Of a stretch of 64,000 nt of DNA, positions 41,501 to 52,209 are shown in pieces (positions within the stretch are counted from its first letter, which is position 1; each line of letters starts with the position of its first letter). The position numbers and the translations under genes were made by a program. The stretch is from Spongilla lacustris. Taxonomy: Eukaryota; Porifera; Demospongiae; Spongillida; Spongillidae. The stretch is from NCBI GenBank assembly GCA_949361645.1, contig OX442422.1, positions 9,002,426-9,066,425 of the forward strand, given 5' to 3'. The notes beneath the pieces were generated by a model. It searched no databases. It saw nothing but the letters and a program-made list of their open reading frames with translations, and was not told the origin of the DNA.

Positions 41501-44500
41501 TTGACAATATTCTGTCAACTTCGTAAGCGCTACGAATTTTTGTGATCACTATGACTGTTTTGCAAAGCTACAGTAATGTGTTCATAAGGTTTTGATTGAA
41601 ACTGTTACTAATACTAGAATGCACTCGCCTCATGGGTGTACACATATGTATGTGTTGTGTGAAAACCATAATAAACTTAATATTTTGACTAGTTGTTTTA
41701 CACTTCTCAAATTATCTCAAAACACCCCTATTCATTTCTCTATTTCAATTTAACCCCGTGACGAGATAGGTTATGAAGTAGTTAATGCATTTAAATTAAT
41801 TTTGGGTATCCGTTCCGCTAGTAAGTTATAAATTGATTTGTGTCACAAACATTATGTTTCTTTGAACTGCCGCTTGACCACAAAGTTTACACAGACGTAA
41901 CGATGCTATTAAAACAGACGTAACTACGCTAGAAGGGCGTAGCCCAAGTTGCAAAAGAGAACGGGAAGGTCATGTTGCACTCTGCGCTAAGCTTTGTACG
42001 CTTGCTAATTAGCACGCATGAGTGTCCTGATACAACAATAGTAGCGCTCTAAGCATATTTATCCGCAGACTCAAGATATTCCCGTCATTCCAGCTTCAAC
42101 TCTTGTTGACCCCCACTGCTACAGGCTTAGTGATACTGTATCGCTCAAGGCTCCAAGAGCCCTTCAAGTTAGACTGAGTAGTTAGTTTTGCTACAGCACT
42201 ACACATATGGTGTGATCTTTTGTGCACATGTATATGAGTAGATAAATATAGCACGTACAGTTTTGCTATGCTTTATAGAGCGCTACTATTGTTGTATCGG
42301 GATCGAAGTGTCATGCGTGCTAGAAGTGCATGTTAGCAAGCGTACGAAGCTTAGCGCAGAGTGCAACATGACCTTCCCGTTCTTTTGCAACTTGGGCTAC
42401 GCCTTCTATCATAGTTACGTCTATTTTAATAGCATCGTTACGTCTGTGTAAACTTTGTGGTCAAGCGGCAGCTCAAAGAAACATAATGTTTGTGACACAA
42501 ATCAATTTATAACTTACTAGCGGAACGGATACCCAAAATTAATTTTAATGCATTAACTATTTCATAACCTATCTTGTCATGGGGTTAAATTGAAATAGAG
42601 AAATGAATAGGGGTGTTTTGAGATAATTTGAGAAGTGCAAAACAACTAGTCAAAATATTAAGTTTATTAAGGTTTTCACACAACACATACATATGTGTAC
42701 ACCCATGAGGCGAGTGCATTCTAGTATTTATATTTCAATCAAAACCTTATGGACACATTACTGTAGCTTTGCAAAACAGTCATAGTGATCACAAAATTTC
42801 ATGGTGCTTACGAAGTTGACAAAATATTGTCAATTAACCGAAGTGTATCCGAAATAACTAATCTCAATGAGCCCTATTAGACTGCTGAAAAATGAAAAGG
42901 ATTTGAGAGGGTCGTGGCAAAAGTTGTGGTGCTCTAGCAGCGAATACAATTAGGTCTTTAATATAATTTGGCCCATACAGACAAGAACTTGTACAAAGTG
43001 GCCAAAGCATTCAACATCACTGGAAAGCTCAATTGACCAATTGCCGAAAGATTTGTTTTCTGTGCCCCTCAATGTACAAATGTGCCCAGATGGGAACACC
43101 CAAGAGAATAGATTGTTATTCCATCCATTCTGATGTATATTTGAGCAGGCTAATTTATTTTGTTATTTTACAAATTGAGCCTTTCTACTTGATACATCAA
43201 AATTGCTATTTAGTCATGTGCTGCTTATACTTTAATATTAGCTTTACATGGCAGTTATAAAGTGAAAGAAAAGATATCTAAATGGCATGGATGTTCACAC
43301 CTATTATGCCAGTACACCATGGTATAAATAGATGTGTGAACACCAGTTGTCAAATCAAGTACTGTGCTGTGCCAAGCCAACCGGCACTGTTTCAACAAAT
43401 TGTGCGTCCAGCAAGGCACTTAAGCCAGTTGTACACTTAGGAATATTGAAATCATGCTGTGCCAAAGATGTGTCATGTAAATGTAGTTATGTCAGTACAT
43501 CACCTTAAAAAGTCATAATGAAGTACGATAATTTTAATCTAATCTTTCAGAAAAACGTTTTATAAAGGATAACTGTGGCTGTGGAAAGTGTGTCTTCAAA
43601 GGACTCATTACCAATGGATGTCCTCATCCACTAAGACAGCAATTTGTGTACCTTGATATTGGTACACTTACTACGAATGAAAAAAACATTCTACTACTAA
43701 AGCTTAAGGCTGATGCAGATGATATTGATACCAAATATCGTCACATGGTCCTTAAGTTTAAAACCTGGATGGAAGAAAATGTGACTGTGGAAGATTACAG
43801 GAAGATCCTTACAAGTATACCAGGTACTATGAGGAAAGATGTGGCTATGCTTAAGGACAGACTGAAGGAGATTGAGGCAGCTAATTACTTCAACTGCTCA
43901 GCAATACTCTCTGACTACTACACGTGGTTTAATTGTTCTGTTTTGAAAAAAGTACTAGAAGATGCTAAAACTTTAACCCACAAAGACCCCATGGAGCTTT
44001 TGTCAATCCTTCAGTCCTACACAGAGGAGGTGCACAAGTATTGCAAACGGAACATCTTTGAATGTCCCCCACCTTCATGTATGTCATCCACAAAGGGCAC
44101 TACTTACTTTGTATTAAAACTGGATGAGTGTCTGGTAATTGACAAAGAAAAATTCAGTATGAAAGAAATTCAACAAGTTGAAGCTACTCTAATGACAGAT
44201 TTCGATATTCCAGAGTATGCATTGAAGTTATGCACTGTTGCTGATGGATGTGTGGAGCTGGTGTATTCTGTACCACTGTGTATATACTCTGTACTGTTTC
44301 CTTTGGATGAAGAACAGTGGAAACATCTTATCACACTTGGTGTGACAGAGATCATAACAAAGGACTACCACTATAAGAAGGAACATGTAAGCATATATCC
44401 TTCTCTATTTTTATAATATGCGCTAGGTCCCTTTTCTTGGAATCAATCCCATACTATATGGGACAGTTCACTAGAAAATGGCCCTTCGCATATACATATA

Positions 44501-47500
44501 ATCATTATAAATTATATATAATATTAATTTGTAAAAATGTTATAAAAATGCTTCTTGTTTGAATCGCTATATCTTCCGAACTGTAAACACTAACTTTATA
44601 CTACACCACGTTTGTGTGGTAAAATATATTTTGGAGTCTTGCACTTGCTCCATGCTAGTATTGCAATGTTCGATAACCCACCAGGTTCAAACCCGCCATA
44701 ACGTTCAGTAGGAGCAATTAATTTTTTTGTTCTACTTGTGCTGATTAGAATAATGACATAACACTACAACATAACATATAACAGATGACTAAGTACAATA
44801 AAAATAAATAAATACGCACTAACATATGTGATCAAACCAGCCTATAATGAGACTCTGCCCTCATGTACTGCTAGGGCCAGATCACAATAAGCTGGGTGGT
44901 GGTAAGAAGACCTGCTTCCTCGCAGGCACATGATAGCACTGCACAGAATGGCAAAAGACAGACGACATCTCAGCCAGCCCATAATCGCTTCAAATTCGGT
45001 TTTGTAGGGAGACAGGTCCTATACCTATTGATTTGTTTTATTTGTTAATTTTTATGCCATCCATTATGGAGATACAGTTGAACAAAGTACATGCACTTTT
45101 TCACACTCGGTCCAAAGTTGGTGTGTCCAATTATGGGTGTGGCAATCTGCAGATACTCTCATGAGTGGATCCAGGAGTTTTGAGAGGAGGAGTAATAATG
45201 TAAGGAGCTGCCCCAGGGAGGGGAGGGGGAATGGGGGGGCACCCCTCCCCACCCAGTTAGGGTGTATGGGGGAGTGCTGTAAGCTCCCCCACCAAGAAGC
45301 TAACATGTATTTATTAAACTCTACGCAAAAAAGCGATGCATAGCCATATTGTTTATAGAGACATGCCCCTTCCATGTGGGTGTGTGGTATCTCTCTTTGT
45401 TAGCTGCTACTGTTTCCGCTTAGAGTTTGGGGCAGACCTCAGTGGCAGGTCAATAAATGTACCAGCACTCACCTACAGTAGTATGATAATATGTGAAGTT
45501 ATGTTATCTACATGTATGCTAACCTTTCAGAAAAACGTTTTATAATGAATAGCTCATGTGGCTGTGAAATAATAATATAAAGTATAGGCAGATGAGTTGT
45601 GTGCTCAAATATGAAGTGGCAAAAGTAACTCCGTTTTTTTCTTCCTTAGCATTTTATAGTACCATTTGAAATGCATGTAATGCATGCTTGGCCACCCTCG
45701 TCACCGGTTAGAGAAAAGAAAAGGAAATACACCCGCTATGTAGCTTAATTGGGTTTGCATTTTTTATTGTGTCTTGCACATGCGCTTAGGTGCTTGCGTT
45801 CAATTTCACCAAGGAGGCATTCCTGATGTCTGGTGTGTTGGTTATAGCTCATGAGGCACTGGAACTAGTAATTTAATCTATGAAGAGGCCATGTTAAAAT
45901 TAGTTGGGCCACTTTTTAGCATTAGTCATATACAAGCTGTAGTACAACCAAGACTATAGGTTTAGGAAAATGCAAATTATCAATAACTAGAGGTACAAAG
46001 TATAGTGCATGGCCTGATTGCTGATTTATATAATCCTCACATTATCTTCCATATCACTTTTACCTCATACTTGTATGGAAAATATCCAAGACAGAGTTTT
46101 CACAATGGTGGGTATATGCATAGGCGGCCGGATGAGGGGGGGGGGGGGGGGCGGGGGGGGGGGGGGGGCCAGGGGGCCTTGGCCCCCCCCCCCCCCCCCC
46201 CCTCCCCAGGCTATGGCGCCCCCTTCCCTCCACCCCCAATTCCTAAAACTATCGTCAATTACTACAATCCAAAGAGACTACAACATGCGGAGCTTCTAGC
46301 ACTCGCTCGCATGCATTATTAGCAACAATCCAGAGTCAAACGGTTACGCGCGTATCTGAAGTATCGTAAGCCACGCCCCCTTTTGGCGCCTCTCGTGTGC
46401 TTGGCCCCTCCCCTCGGTAGATGCTGGGGCCGCCTCAGGTATGATGCTAGAATAGACCCCCCCCCCCCCCCCCCAAGAGACATTACAAATATGCTGTTAT
46501 GGGCACAGAGCTTGTAGTGGGAGGTGTGGTTGGAAAATAGGTGTATGGGAGCTAGTTATTTACCCTTAGAATCATTCTTTTTAAAATCAATTGTGACAGT
46601 TATATTTCTTCAGAGAGCAGGGTGCCGCATACATATCCCTACCCTCTCCAGGATGATAGTGATACTCCATTACACCTTGCTGCAAGTGAAAACAATGCTA
46701 CTAGGGTGAAACATCTCCTTTCCACTCCTGGTATTGATGTGAACATAAGGAATAAGGTGAGTTATAGCCAAAGTAATGTTAACCTCTATCGCCCTTTGGT
46801 CCTCAACTGAGAATGGTGACTATGTATATCGTGCCACCTAACACCTCTTGGTGCAGCATCTGCTGTTATATGATGTACCATGCTCACTATACTACGTTCA
46901 CATGACACATCTTTGGTAAGGCAGGGTACAGAATAGTTCGACTATAGAGTACCATTCATACACGTTTGAGGTTATGTGGTATTGATTGGGCAAAAAAAAA
47001 GGCAATTCCCGTAACTAGCTACAAACATTTAATTACCTGATATCAACCACCATGCCAGTTAAAAAATATAATATGGGAAAAAACCTGCCATGCATGCTTG
47101 CATGCTTTCATATTACAATCTACTGCAATCGAGCCATACAGGGACTGCATGGGTAGCATGGTTGTTGCAATGCAACTGTGCTGGCACGGCACATTACAGT
47201 TTTGACGTGTTCACATGTCAAATTTTAACTGAACTATGCTGTGCTATACACCATGCTGGCATGGATAATTGTATCATGTGAATGTAGTACTAGTGAAATG
47301 CAATCTCCCGTTTGCATGAACAGCAATGTAGCAAGAGCACACAACTCACTGAACATATTGGCTATAGAATTGTAAGTCTAGGCTGTGGTGATCTATGGCA
47401 CATGGGCAATTGCATCTAGCTGGTACTGTTAAGTCTCATGCTCATGCCCAGTCTTTCATCTTTAACCTTGGGCCCCAGCTTGGCTAGGAGGAGGGGAGCA

Positions 47501-49454
47501 ATCCTCAAATGTTATACCACCCATATCACATTCACCTCATACATGTACACCTAGAAAATATCACAGCCCCAATTTAATTTTTAGAATTCACCAAAATATC
47601 GATTATATAGGCACAGCCTTGGATTTAAATGGGCAAGCGTTTTGTGGGCAGAAGGGGGAATTTGTTGAGGAGTGTGGTTTGGTACCTGAACTGATCGTAT
47701 ATATGGAATTTCCCCAGCATTATTGATTTTAAAATCAATACTAATAAACTGCCTATGTATGGTAATGTTGCCAGTTAGCAAGTATATTTCTTCAGTGAGC
47801 AAAACGGGGTGGGACTCACAATGGTTGACTAACCCACTCCCCCCACTCTGTTTAGGATGATGGTTATACTCCATTACACCTTGCTGCAGAGGGAGGTCAT
47901 ACTACTTGTGTGGAACATCTCCTTTCTGCTCCTGGTATTGATGTGAACATTAAGGATAAGGTGAGTTGTTCCATTGTATGTTACATGTACCTTCTATCGC
48001 CAAATGAGGACCAAATCTCATCAATAGCCATTAAGCACACACGTTGCAGATCTCATTCTTTATAGCACATAAAGGTGACACGCGAGAATATAGAACGTTG
48101 TGCATATTATGATTACTGCCTCCAACATTTTGTCACAAATGTGTCTTGTAATTTAAGGCAGTGAAGTAGCATCTCTCACTTGTGCGAACAACAATTATTA
48201 AGAGCACACAAATCACTGTCGGTGACATGCAAAGTGAACTATGGATGTAGGCAAAGTCAGAAGAAGTGGGAACAAAAAAAAATATTTGTGGAGCACAAAC
48301 TAAGGTGGAATTGGCTGGTTCTCATGCTTATTACATAGATCCACAAATTCCAATGCACTTACTTGTAATTAGATGTAAGCGTTTTATTATTCATAGTGAC
48401 TCTCTTAATTAACTAACCATTGCATAGCGTTCACCGAAGTGTGACAAAGCTTTGCCACATGTCTCCACAACTACAGGCCTGGAATACAGTGCCACCTTAA
48501 ACTCAAGGCAACATGGCACTTCTATGACCTAGGATTGAAAATATAGCTTAATGTTAAATGCCACTAAATAATCCAATTACATTTCATTTATTGATTAAGG
48601 TTAGAAATACGTGATTAGTATATCATTTATAAGTTCCATCCAAAGCCAAGTATTATTCATGTGTATGCTAATATTGTGGCCGATTCGTGGGCATTATTTG
48701 TTTCCTCAGTGTAGGTTACATAGCATTATTGCTATGAATACAGCTCAGAAACAACTTGAGGAATAACGCCCCCAATATACCATGCATGGGAATATTTAAC
48801 TTGCCTCTGGAAGGTACAGTAGAACAAAATGTTAAACATGTATATCACAATGAAACACTGTTAGTTCCACCAATGAATGCACTTACCACCACAAAAATGG
48901 TGGAACATCATCTGAATGCTAAAACATAGAAGCATTTATCAGCAAAGTTATACAGTGTTCCCTGCAGTGACAAATTCAATTACTCTACATGTGGCCCCTG
49001 TCAGGGGGAGGGTTTGATGCATGTAATGTGCACATTACAACTCTAAGTGAGGTAACCTGTAGGGCCAACCTTGATACTTCTAATTTAAGGTTATACTACT
49101 AAGCATTTTTAGCCTCTGTACCCGACCAATCATACGTCAGTGGTATGATGTAATTATGCTATTATATGATATAATTTTATATTGCTGCCAGTACATGACT
49201 GTTTAATAAAATCCTACCCCCTCCCCCTTCTTAAAGGCCCATGCCCATGTATAACCTAAGTCCTACTTCCCTATCCATACATGCAGGATACATGTATGTT
49301 TCAAGAGAAAGGAAAACTCCCACCTACATCATCATGGCCGCAAAAATCATCAAGAGTCAAACCCATAACCAGTCCATCACCAAAAAGTAGTACAAAAGGC
49401 AGGCAGAGTAAACATCTGTCATCACCAGATATTGAACATTCTGAGACTTACTAG
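38493..49454 (+). CDS. Gene B: Death-module-ankyrin protein, 7-exon model
   Basis: Exons 38493-38523, 38596-38886, 40420-40500, 43551-44386, 46652-46756, 47856-47960 and 49287-49454 sum to 1,617 bp, exactly 539 codons with stop: Death domain (residues 11-107), linker (108-134), Cys-containing module (135-413), two ANK repeats (414-483) and a 55-residue tail (484-538). It is the short form of gene A: no second Death domain, no ANK array, no tail repeats. Expected to be cytosolic. The clean phase sum and intact domains argue it is functional. Role as Death-domain signalling adaptor is inference. Confidence 0.75.
38596..38886 (+). CDS. Gene B exon 2: Death domain
   Basis: 291 bp, phase 1 in and out; DWRVVGRRLLFDRPQTVADI, MFEKWKEMKGSRATYRALME. 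Same fold and length as gene A Death domain 1. Confidence 0.75.
38990..39452 (+). repeat. 41-bp minisatellite, gene B array part 1
   Basis: About 11 copies of the unit seen in genes A and C, interrupted at 39453 by about 750 bp of other DNA and continued at 40205. Confidence 0.9.
39453..40204. mobile_element. Insertion splitting the minisatellite (LTR-like?)
   Basis: Non-repeat DNA of about 750 bp inside the 41-bp array, absent in genes A and C. Starts near a perfect 24-bp palindrome (39463-39486, GACAACATAGCC and its complement). Contains a TATA-like TTTATAAATA at 39893 with downstream TTTTATTAAAACC. Size, TATA box and lack of coding potential fit a solo LTR, but ends and target duplication are not clear. 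Confidence 0.35.
40205..40392 (+). repeat. 41-bp minisatellite, gene B array part 2
   Basis: About four further copies leading to the linker exon acceptor. Confidence 0.88.
40420..40500 (+). CDS. Gene B exon 3: linker
   Basis: 81 bp, phase 1 in and out; AQQAQQ-like Gln/Ala stretch with TSQPPPTAAENG, donor GTAAAC. Confidence 0.7.
40525..41065. mobile_element. Foldback family 1 copy in gene B intron
   Basis: Left piece GTAGGCTGTCCACCTCATGC, inner hairpin, then long right arm with GGTGGCCAGCCTACATGTAC and end AACAGGGCCTGGGACGAGGC. Inserted right behind the linker exon. Confidence 0.65.
41382..42936. mobile_element. Large foldback element with about 675-bp arms
   Basis: Arms 41382-42058 and 42262-42936 are reverse complements with few differences, outer ends TAGAGCACCACAACTTTTG and its complement GTTGTGGTGCTCTA. 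The loop is about 200 bp. No transposase. The unoccupied site (CTACTATAAGAGCAGCGAAT) is seen twice in gene A, near 5985-6010 and 9320-9340. Confidence 0.75.
43551..44386 (+). CDS. Gene B exon 4: large Cys-containing module
   Basis: 836 bp, phase 1 in, phase 0 out, about 279 residues. DNCGCGKCVFK and ITNGCPHPL open it; DYYTWFN, CKRNIFECPPP and GCVELVYSVPLCIYSVLFPL as in gene A. Over about 200 bp (44010-44219) it is the same as gene A apart from no difference I can see. Confidence 0.77.
44555..45070. mobile_element. Foldback family 2, one-armed copy
   Basis: Shares GTGTGGTAAAATATATTTTG, CACCAGGTTCAAACCCGCC and AGGTCCTATACCTATTGATT with the element at 12965-13800; the middle is replaced by a different insertion (44720-44990). 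Confidence 0.5.
45531..45590 (+). pseudogene. Stub of a duplicated module exon
   Basis: Acceptor CTAACCTTTCAG followed by AAAAACGTTTTATAATGAAT and a Cys-Gly-Cys codon run matches the start of the large module exon, then a stop within about 20 codons and no further match. Confidence 0.65.
46115..46470. repeat. G/C-homopolymer dispersed repeat
   Basis: Runs of G then C around GGCCAGGGGGCCTTGGCC form a strong potential hairpin; 46320-46400 is the inverse of 6240-6300. A second C-run at 46460-46475. Confidence 0.6.
46652..46756 (+). CDS. Gene B exon 5: ANK repeat 1
   Basis: 105 bp, phase 0, acceptor ACCCTCTCCAG, donor AAG|GTGAGT. DDSDTPLHLAASENNATRVK then HLLSTPGIDVNIRNK. One residue longer at the start than the gene A repeats. 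Confidence 0.78.
46757..47855 (+). other. Intron of gene B between ANK exons
   Basis: No exon. Segments before both ANK exons are related (TATTTCTTCAG...GAGCA at 46605 and 47787), supporting exon-intron duplication. Confidence 0.45.
47856..47960 (+). CDS. Gene B exon 6: ANK repeat 2
   Basis: 105 bp, phase 0, acceptor TCTGTTTAG, donor AAG|GTGAGT. DDGYTPLHLAAEGGHTTCVE then HLLSAPGIDVNIKDK. Confidence 0.78.
47961..49286 (+). other. Intron of gene B before the tail exon
   Basis: No supported exon and no counterpart of the two gene A mini exons seen. 48210-48340 resembles the gene A intron at 14560-14720. Confidence 0.45.
49287..49454 (+). CDS. Gene B exon 7: C-terminal tail
   Basis: 168 bp, phase 0, acceptor CATACATGCAG, to TAG. 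One degenerate copy of the gene A tail unit (FQEKGKLPPTSSWPQKSSRV) and the shared end SSPDIEHSETY. Confidence 0.72.
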   Translation, partial: DTCMFQEKGKLPPTSSWPQKSSRVKPITSPSPKSSTKGRQSKHLSSPDIEHSETY

Positions 49455-50530
49455 GGGTAATACTTCTCAGTCTGGACAGCGTGATAGACAGTAGGCTAGA
49501 TTTAGATTGTAATAGATTTGGTATATACATGAGAACACGTGCTGTGTAGTGTATGTGGTGTGCGGGGTGTATTGCTACTCAGTTTGTGCCGGCACAAGCC
49601 CAGACCATGTAAATATATTGAGCAGCTGGTTTATAGCTAAGAATGGGCGATCTGATGAATGAATGAAAAACATTTTAAAAATACATTCTGGTACCGAAAC
49701 GGGAGCAAATACAGCCACCTCTGGAGTACACGCTTGTAAAAGAGTTTTTTTTTTTTTTTTTTTTTTGGTTGGCGGATTTCTGTGGAAAAAAGCGAACATG
49801 CAACTCAAAATAAAGCGAATTTAGTGTCGGCCCTCACTTCTCGCATATGTATTATAATACAACATACATGAGATGAAACTCGAAGCACGCCTGATCGACA
49901 TACATCTATCCAATCTCTGTGGCTTACGGATATAGAAGGATAAGCCACATTACAGCTCCATGCGATAAGTAGTAGTCTAAATGATCCCTGTGGATGAGGA
50001 TGGGTACCTTTGTAATGTCCAGAAGTGAATTAATTCGGTGAAATGTAGATTCGCATGAAAATCAATATGATTGGGTTCTATCGAGGGGCGATGAAGAATG
50101 GCTTGAGCAAACACCAAAGGTAGGACTGAAATTAAAAAGTCAAATTCGCGCCTTTTGTTATATCTTGTAGACTCGCTCTTTAAAATATACGTGTATTTTT
50201 AACTAGACTGCAAGGTCGGTGGTACGTGCATGTGGGTTGCAATTTTCAGTTTCGTTATAAAGAGTCTTTATGGTTGCACTTGTGATGAACTTGTTTACTG
50301 GAACTCTTCTTCTGTATTAAAGGTACATGCTAGAGCTGCCTTAATATATTTCAGATCAAGGCAGCCTAGCATGTGTTGATCTATACATGTAGTTACCGCG
50401 GCCACCATAGCTTAGGTTAGTATACGTACATGTACGGACTACAGCTATACGTGATAATGACATTCATGACAGTCACATCGTACTACGCGAAACACGTACG
50501 TTCCTTAGCGCCGTGCATTCTCGTAGGCTA
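49455..50530 (+). other. Intergenic region between gene B and gene K
   Basis: Contains a T-run at 49743-49767 (reverse A-run, perhaps a retroposon tail). No gene seen. It would hold the 3' end of gene B and the upstream region of gene K. Confidence 0.4.
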
Positions 50531-50532
50531 TA

Positions 50533-51954
50533 CAGTGGAGATCGTGATAGTTGAACGAAAAAAAAATTGACATTAATCTTATGTTTACTTGAATTTAAAA
50601 CAATAACCACATGTGATATTGAAAATCTAACTGCACAGATACATGGACTATACAATTGTCATCAAGTACACAAAAATATGATGCATCACGTGACTGTCAC
50701 GTTCTACCACTTTCGTTTTCAGTGACCCCAGTCTTGTCAACTGAGTTTTTCTATTTATCTTCACTCAGGGATAGCGGATCAGGATGATTATTGGGAAGTA
50801 GCTTAAGCACCAACCTCTAAATGATTTGGCCGAGCCAGAATCTGAACCCGGGAAACCGTTCGGTTATTGTCGAGCGATACGTAGCTTATAAAGACTATAC
50901 GTGTTTGCCATTTTGTGTTTCGAAGCGCTCGATTCATGCTAATCGAAGCATGTAGTTGTTCCGAGCGATGATTATTGCATCGTTTGGGCCCCTTTTTACA
51001 GTGTACCAGCTTGTTTTTCCACTAGAATTCCGGTTGCCAAACTTCTGGCTTTAAAAACAGCACCATTTTCAGATGAATTTCATTAGAACGTGCTGTTATA
51101 ATCAGTTATTGCTGATAAAGTGGGCGGTCCGGTGGTACGACTCAAGCTGAAAACGGTTCTTTTCAGCTGTGACCGATGGCGGAGAGTAAGTATAGGGGTA
51201 GAGCATACCTGGGCGGCGGTTGGGCATCGCTGGGATTACACTCGGAACTTTTCTCTCCTGCAGCGATGCCCAAGTACGCGCTACCCCTTTGCTTGCTCTC
51301 CGCCGTCGTTCACAGATGGATTATGCTTGGTTCTGAAAAGAACCGTTCTTGGTTTGAGTCCCACTTACTTAGCCATAACTGAGAATAACTGTTTATAAAG
51401 GCATTGTTTTAATGAAATTCATCCGAAAATGGTGCTGTTTTTAAAGCCAGAAGTTAGGCAACCCGAATTCTAAAGGAAAAACAAGCTGGTACATTGTAAA
51501 AGGGGCCCAAACGATGCAATGATCACCCTTCGGAATAACTGAATGCTTTATCTAGCATTAATCGAGCGCTTCGAAAAACAAAATGCCTAACACTTTTAGT
51601 CCTTATAAGCTACGTATCGCTCGACAATAACCGAACGGTTTCCCGGGTTCAGAATGTGGCTCGGCCAAATCAATTAGAGGTTGGTGCTTAAGCTACATCC
51701 CAATAATCATCCTGATCCGCTATCCCTGAGTGAAGATAAATAGGAAAACTCAGTTGACAAGACTGGGGTCACTGAAAATGAAAGTGGTAGAACGTGACAG
51801 TCACGCAACACACCATATTTTTTTACTACTTGATAACAATTGTATAGCCCATGTATCTGTGCAGTTAGATTTTCAATATCACATGTGGTTATTGTCAAAG
51901 AAACATAAGATTAATGTCAATTTTTTTTTCGTTCAACTATCACGATCTCCACTG
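50533..51954. mobile_element. Long inverted-repeat element, Tc1/mariner-like ends
   Basis: Ends CAGTGGAGATCGTGATAGTT and its complement, each flanked by TA (50531-50532 and 51955-51956), the target typical of Tc1/mariner transposons. Arms of about 650 bp pair almost throughout; the core has a second palindrome around AAAACGGTTCTTTTCAG. 1,422 bp, no transposase frame, so non-autonomous. A solo end of the same family lies at 58696-58790. Confidence 0.72.
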
Positions 51955-52074
51955 TACGTGTTTCTATGATCCGCAGCTGGGTCTGGGCACGAGACTAATT
52001 TCGGTAATAGCAATTATTTTTTTAAAATCGTGAGAAGATACCACATACCGCGTGAGCACAACCAAACCCAGTGC

Positions 52075-52209
52075 ATGGAGATCGCCGTTGCTGGTCATGT
52101 GGTGTCTTCACAACGCCCCCTGCAGGAGGGACCCCCCGATATTATTCTCCCCGACAGAAATCAGTGTGCCGACATTTCAAAAACGCTGAACGCTATCGAT
52201 CAGGTCCAG
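52075..52209 (+). CDS. Gene K exon 1
   Basis: MEIAVAGHVVSSQRPLQEGP ... AIDQVQ|GTACGT, phase 0 out. The frame is open upstream to 52030 without another ATG. Confidence 0.5.

Larger units (their letters stand above)
44387..46651 (+). other. Intron of gene B between module and ANK exons
   Basis: Holds a foldback family 2 copy (44555-45070), a repeat similar to the GGATCCAG... G-rich element of gene A introns (45165-45310), a stub of a second module exon (45531-45585) and the G/C homopolymer repeat (46115-46430). Confidence 0.5.
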
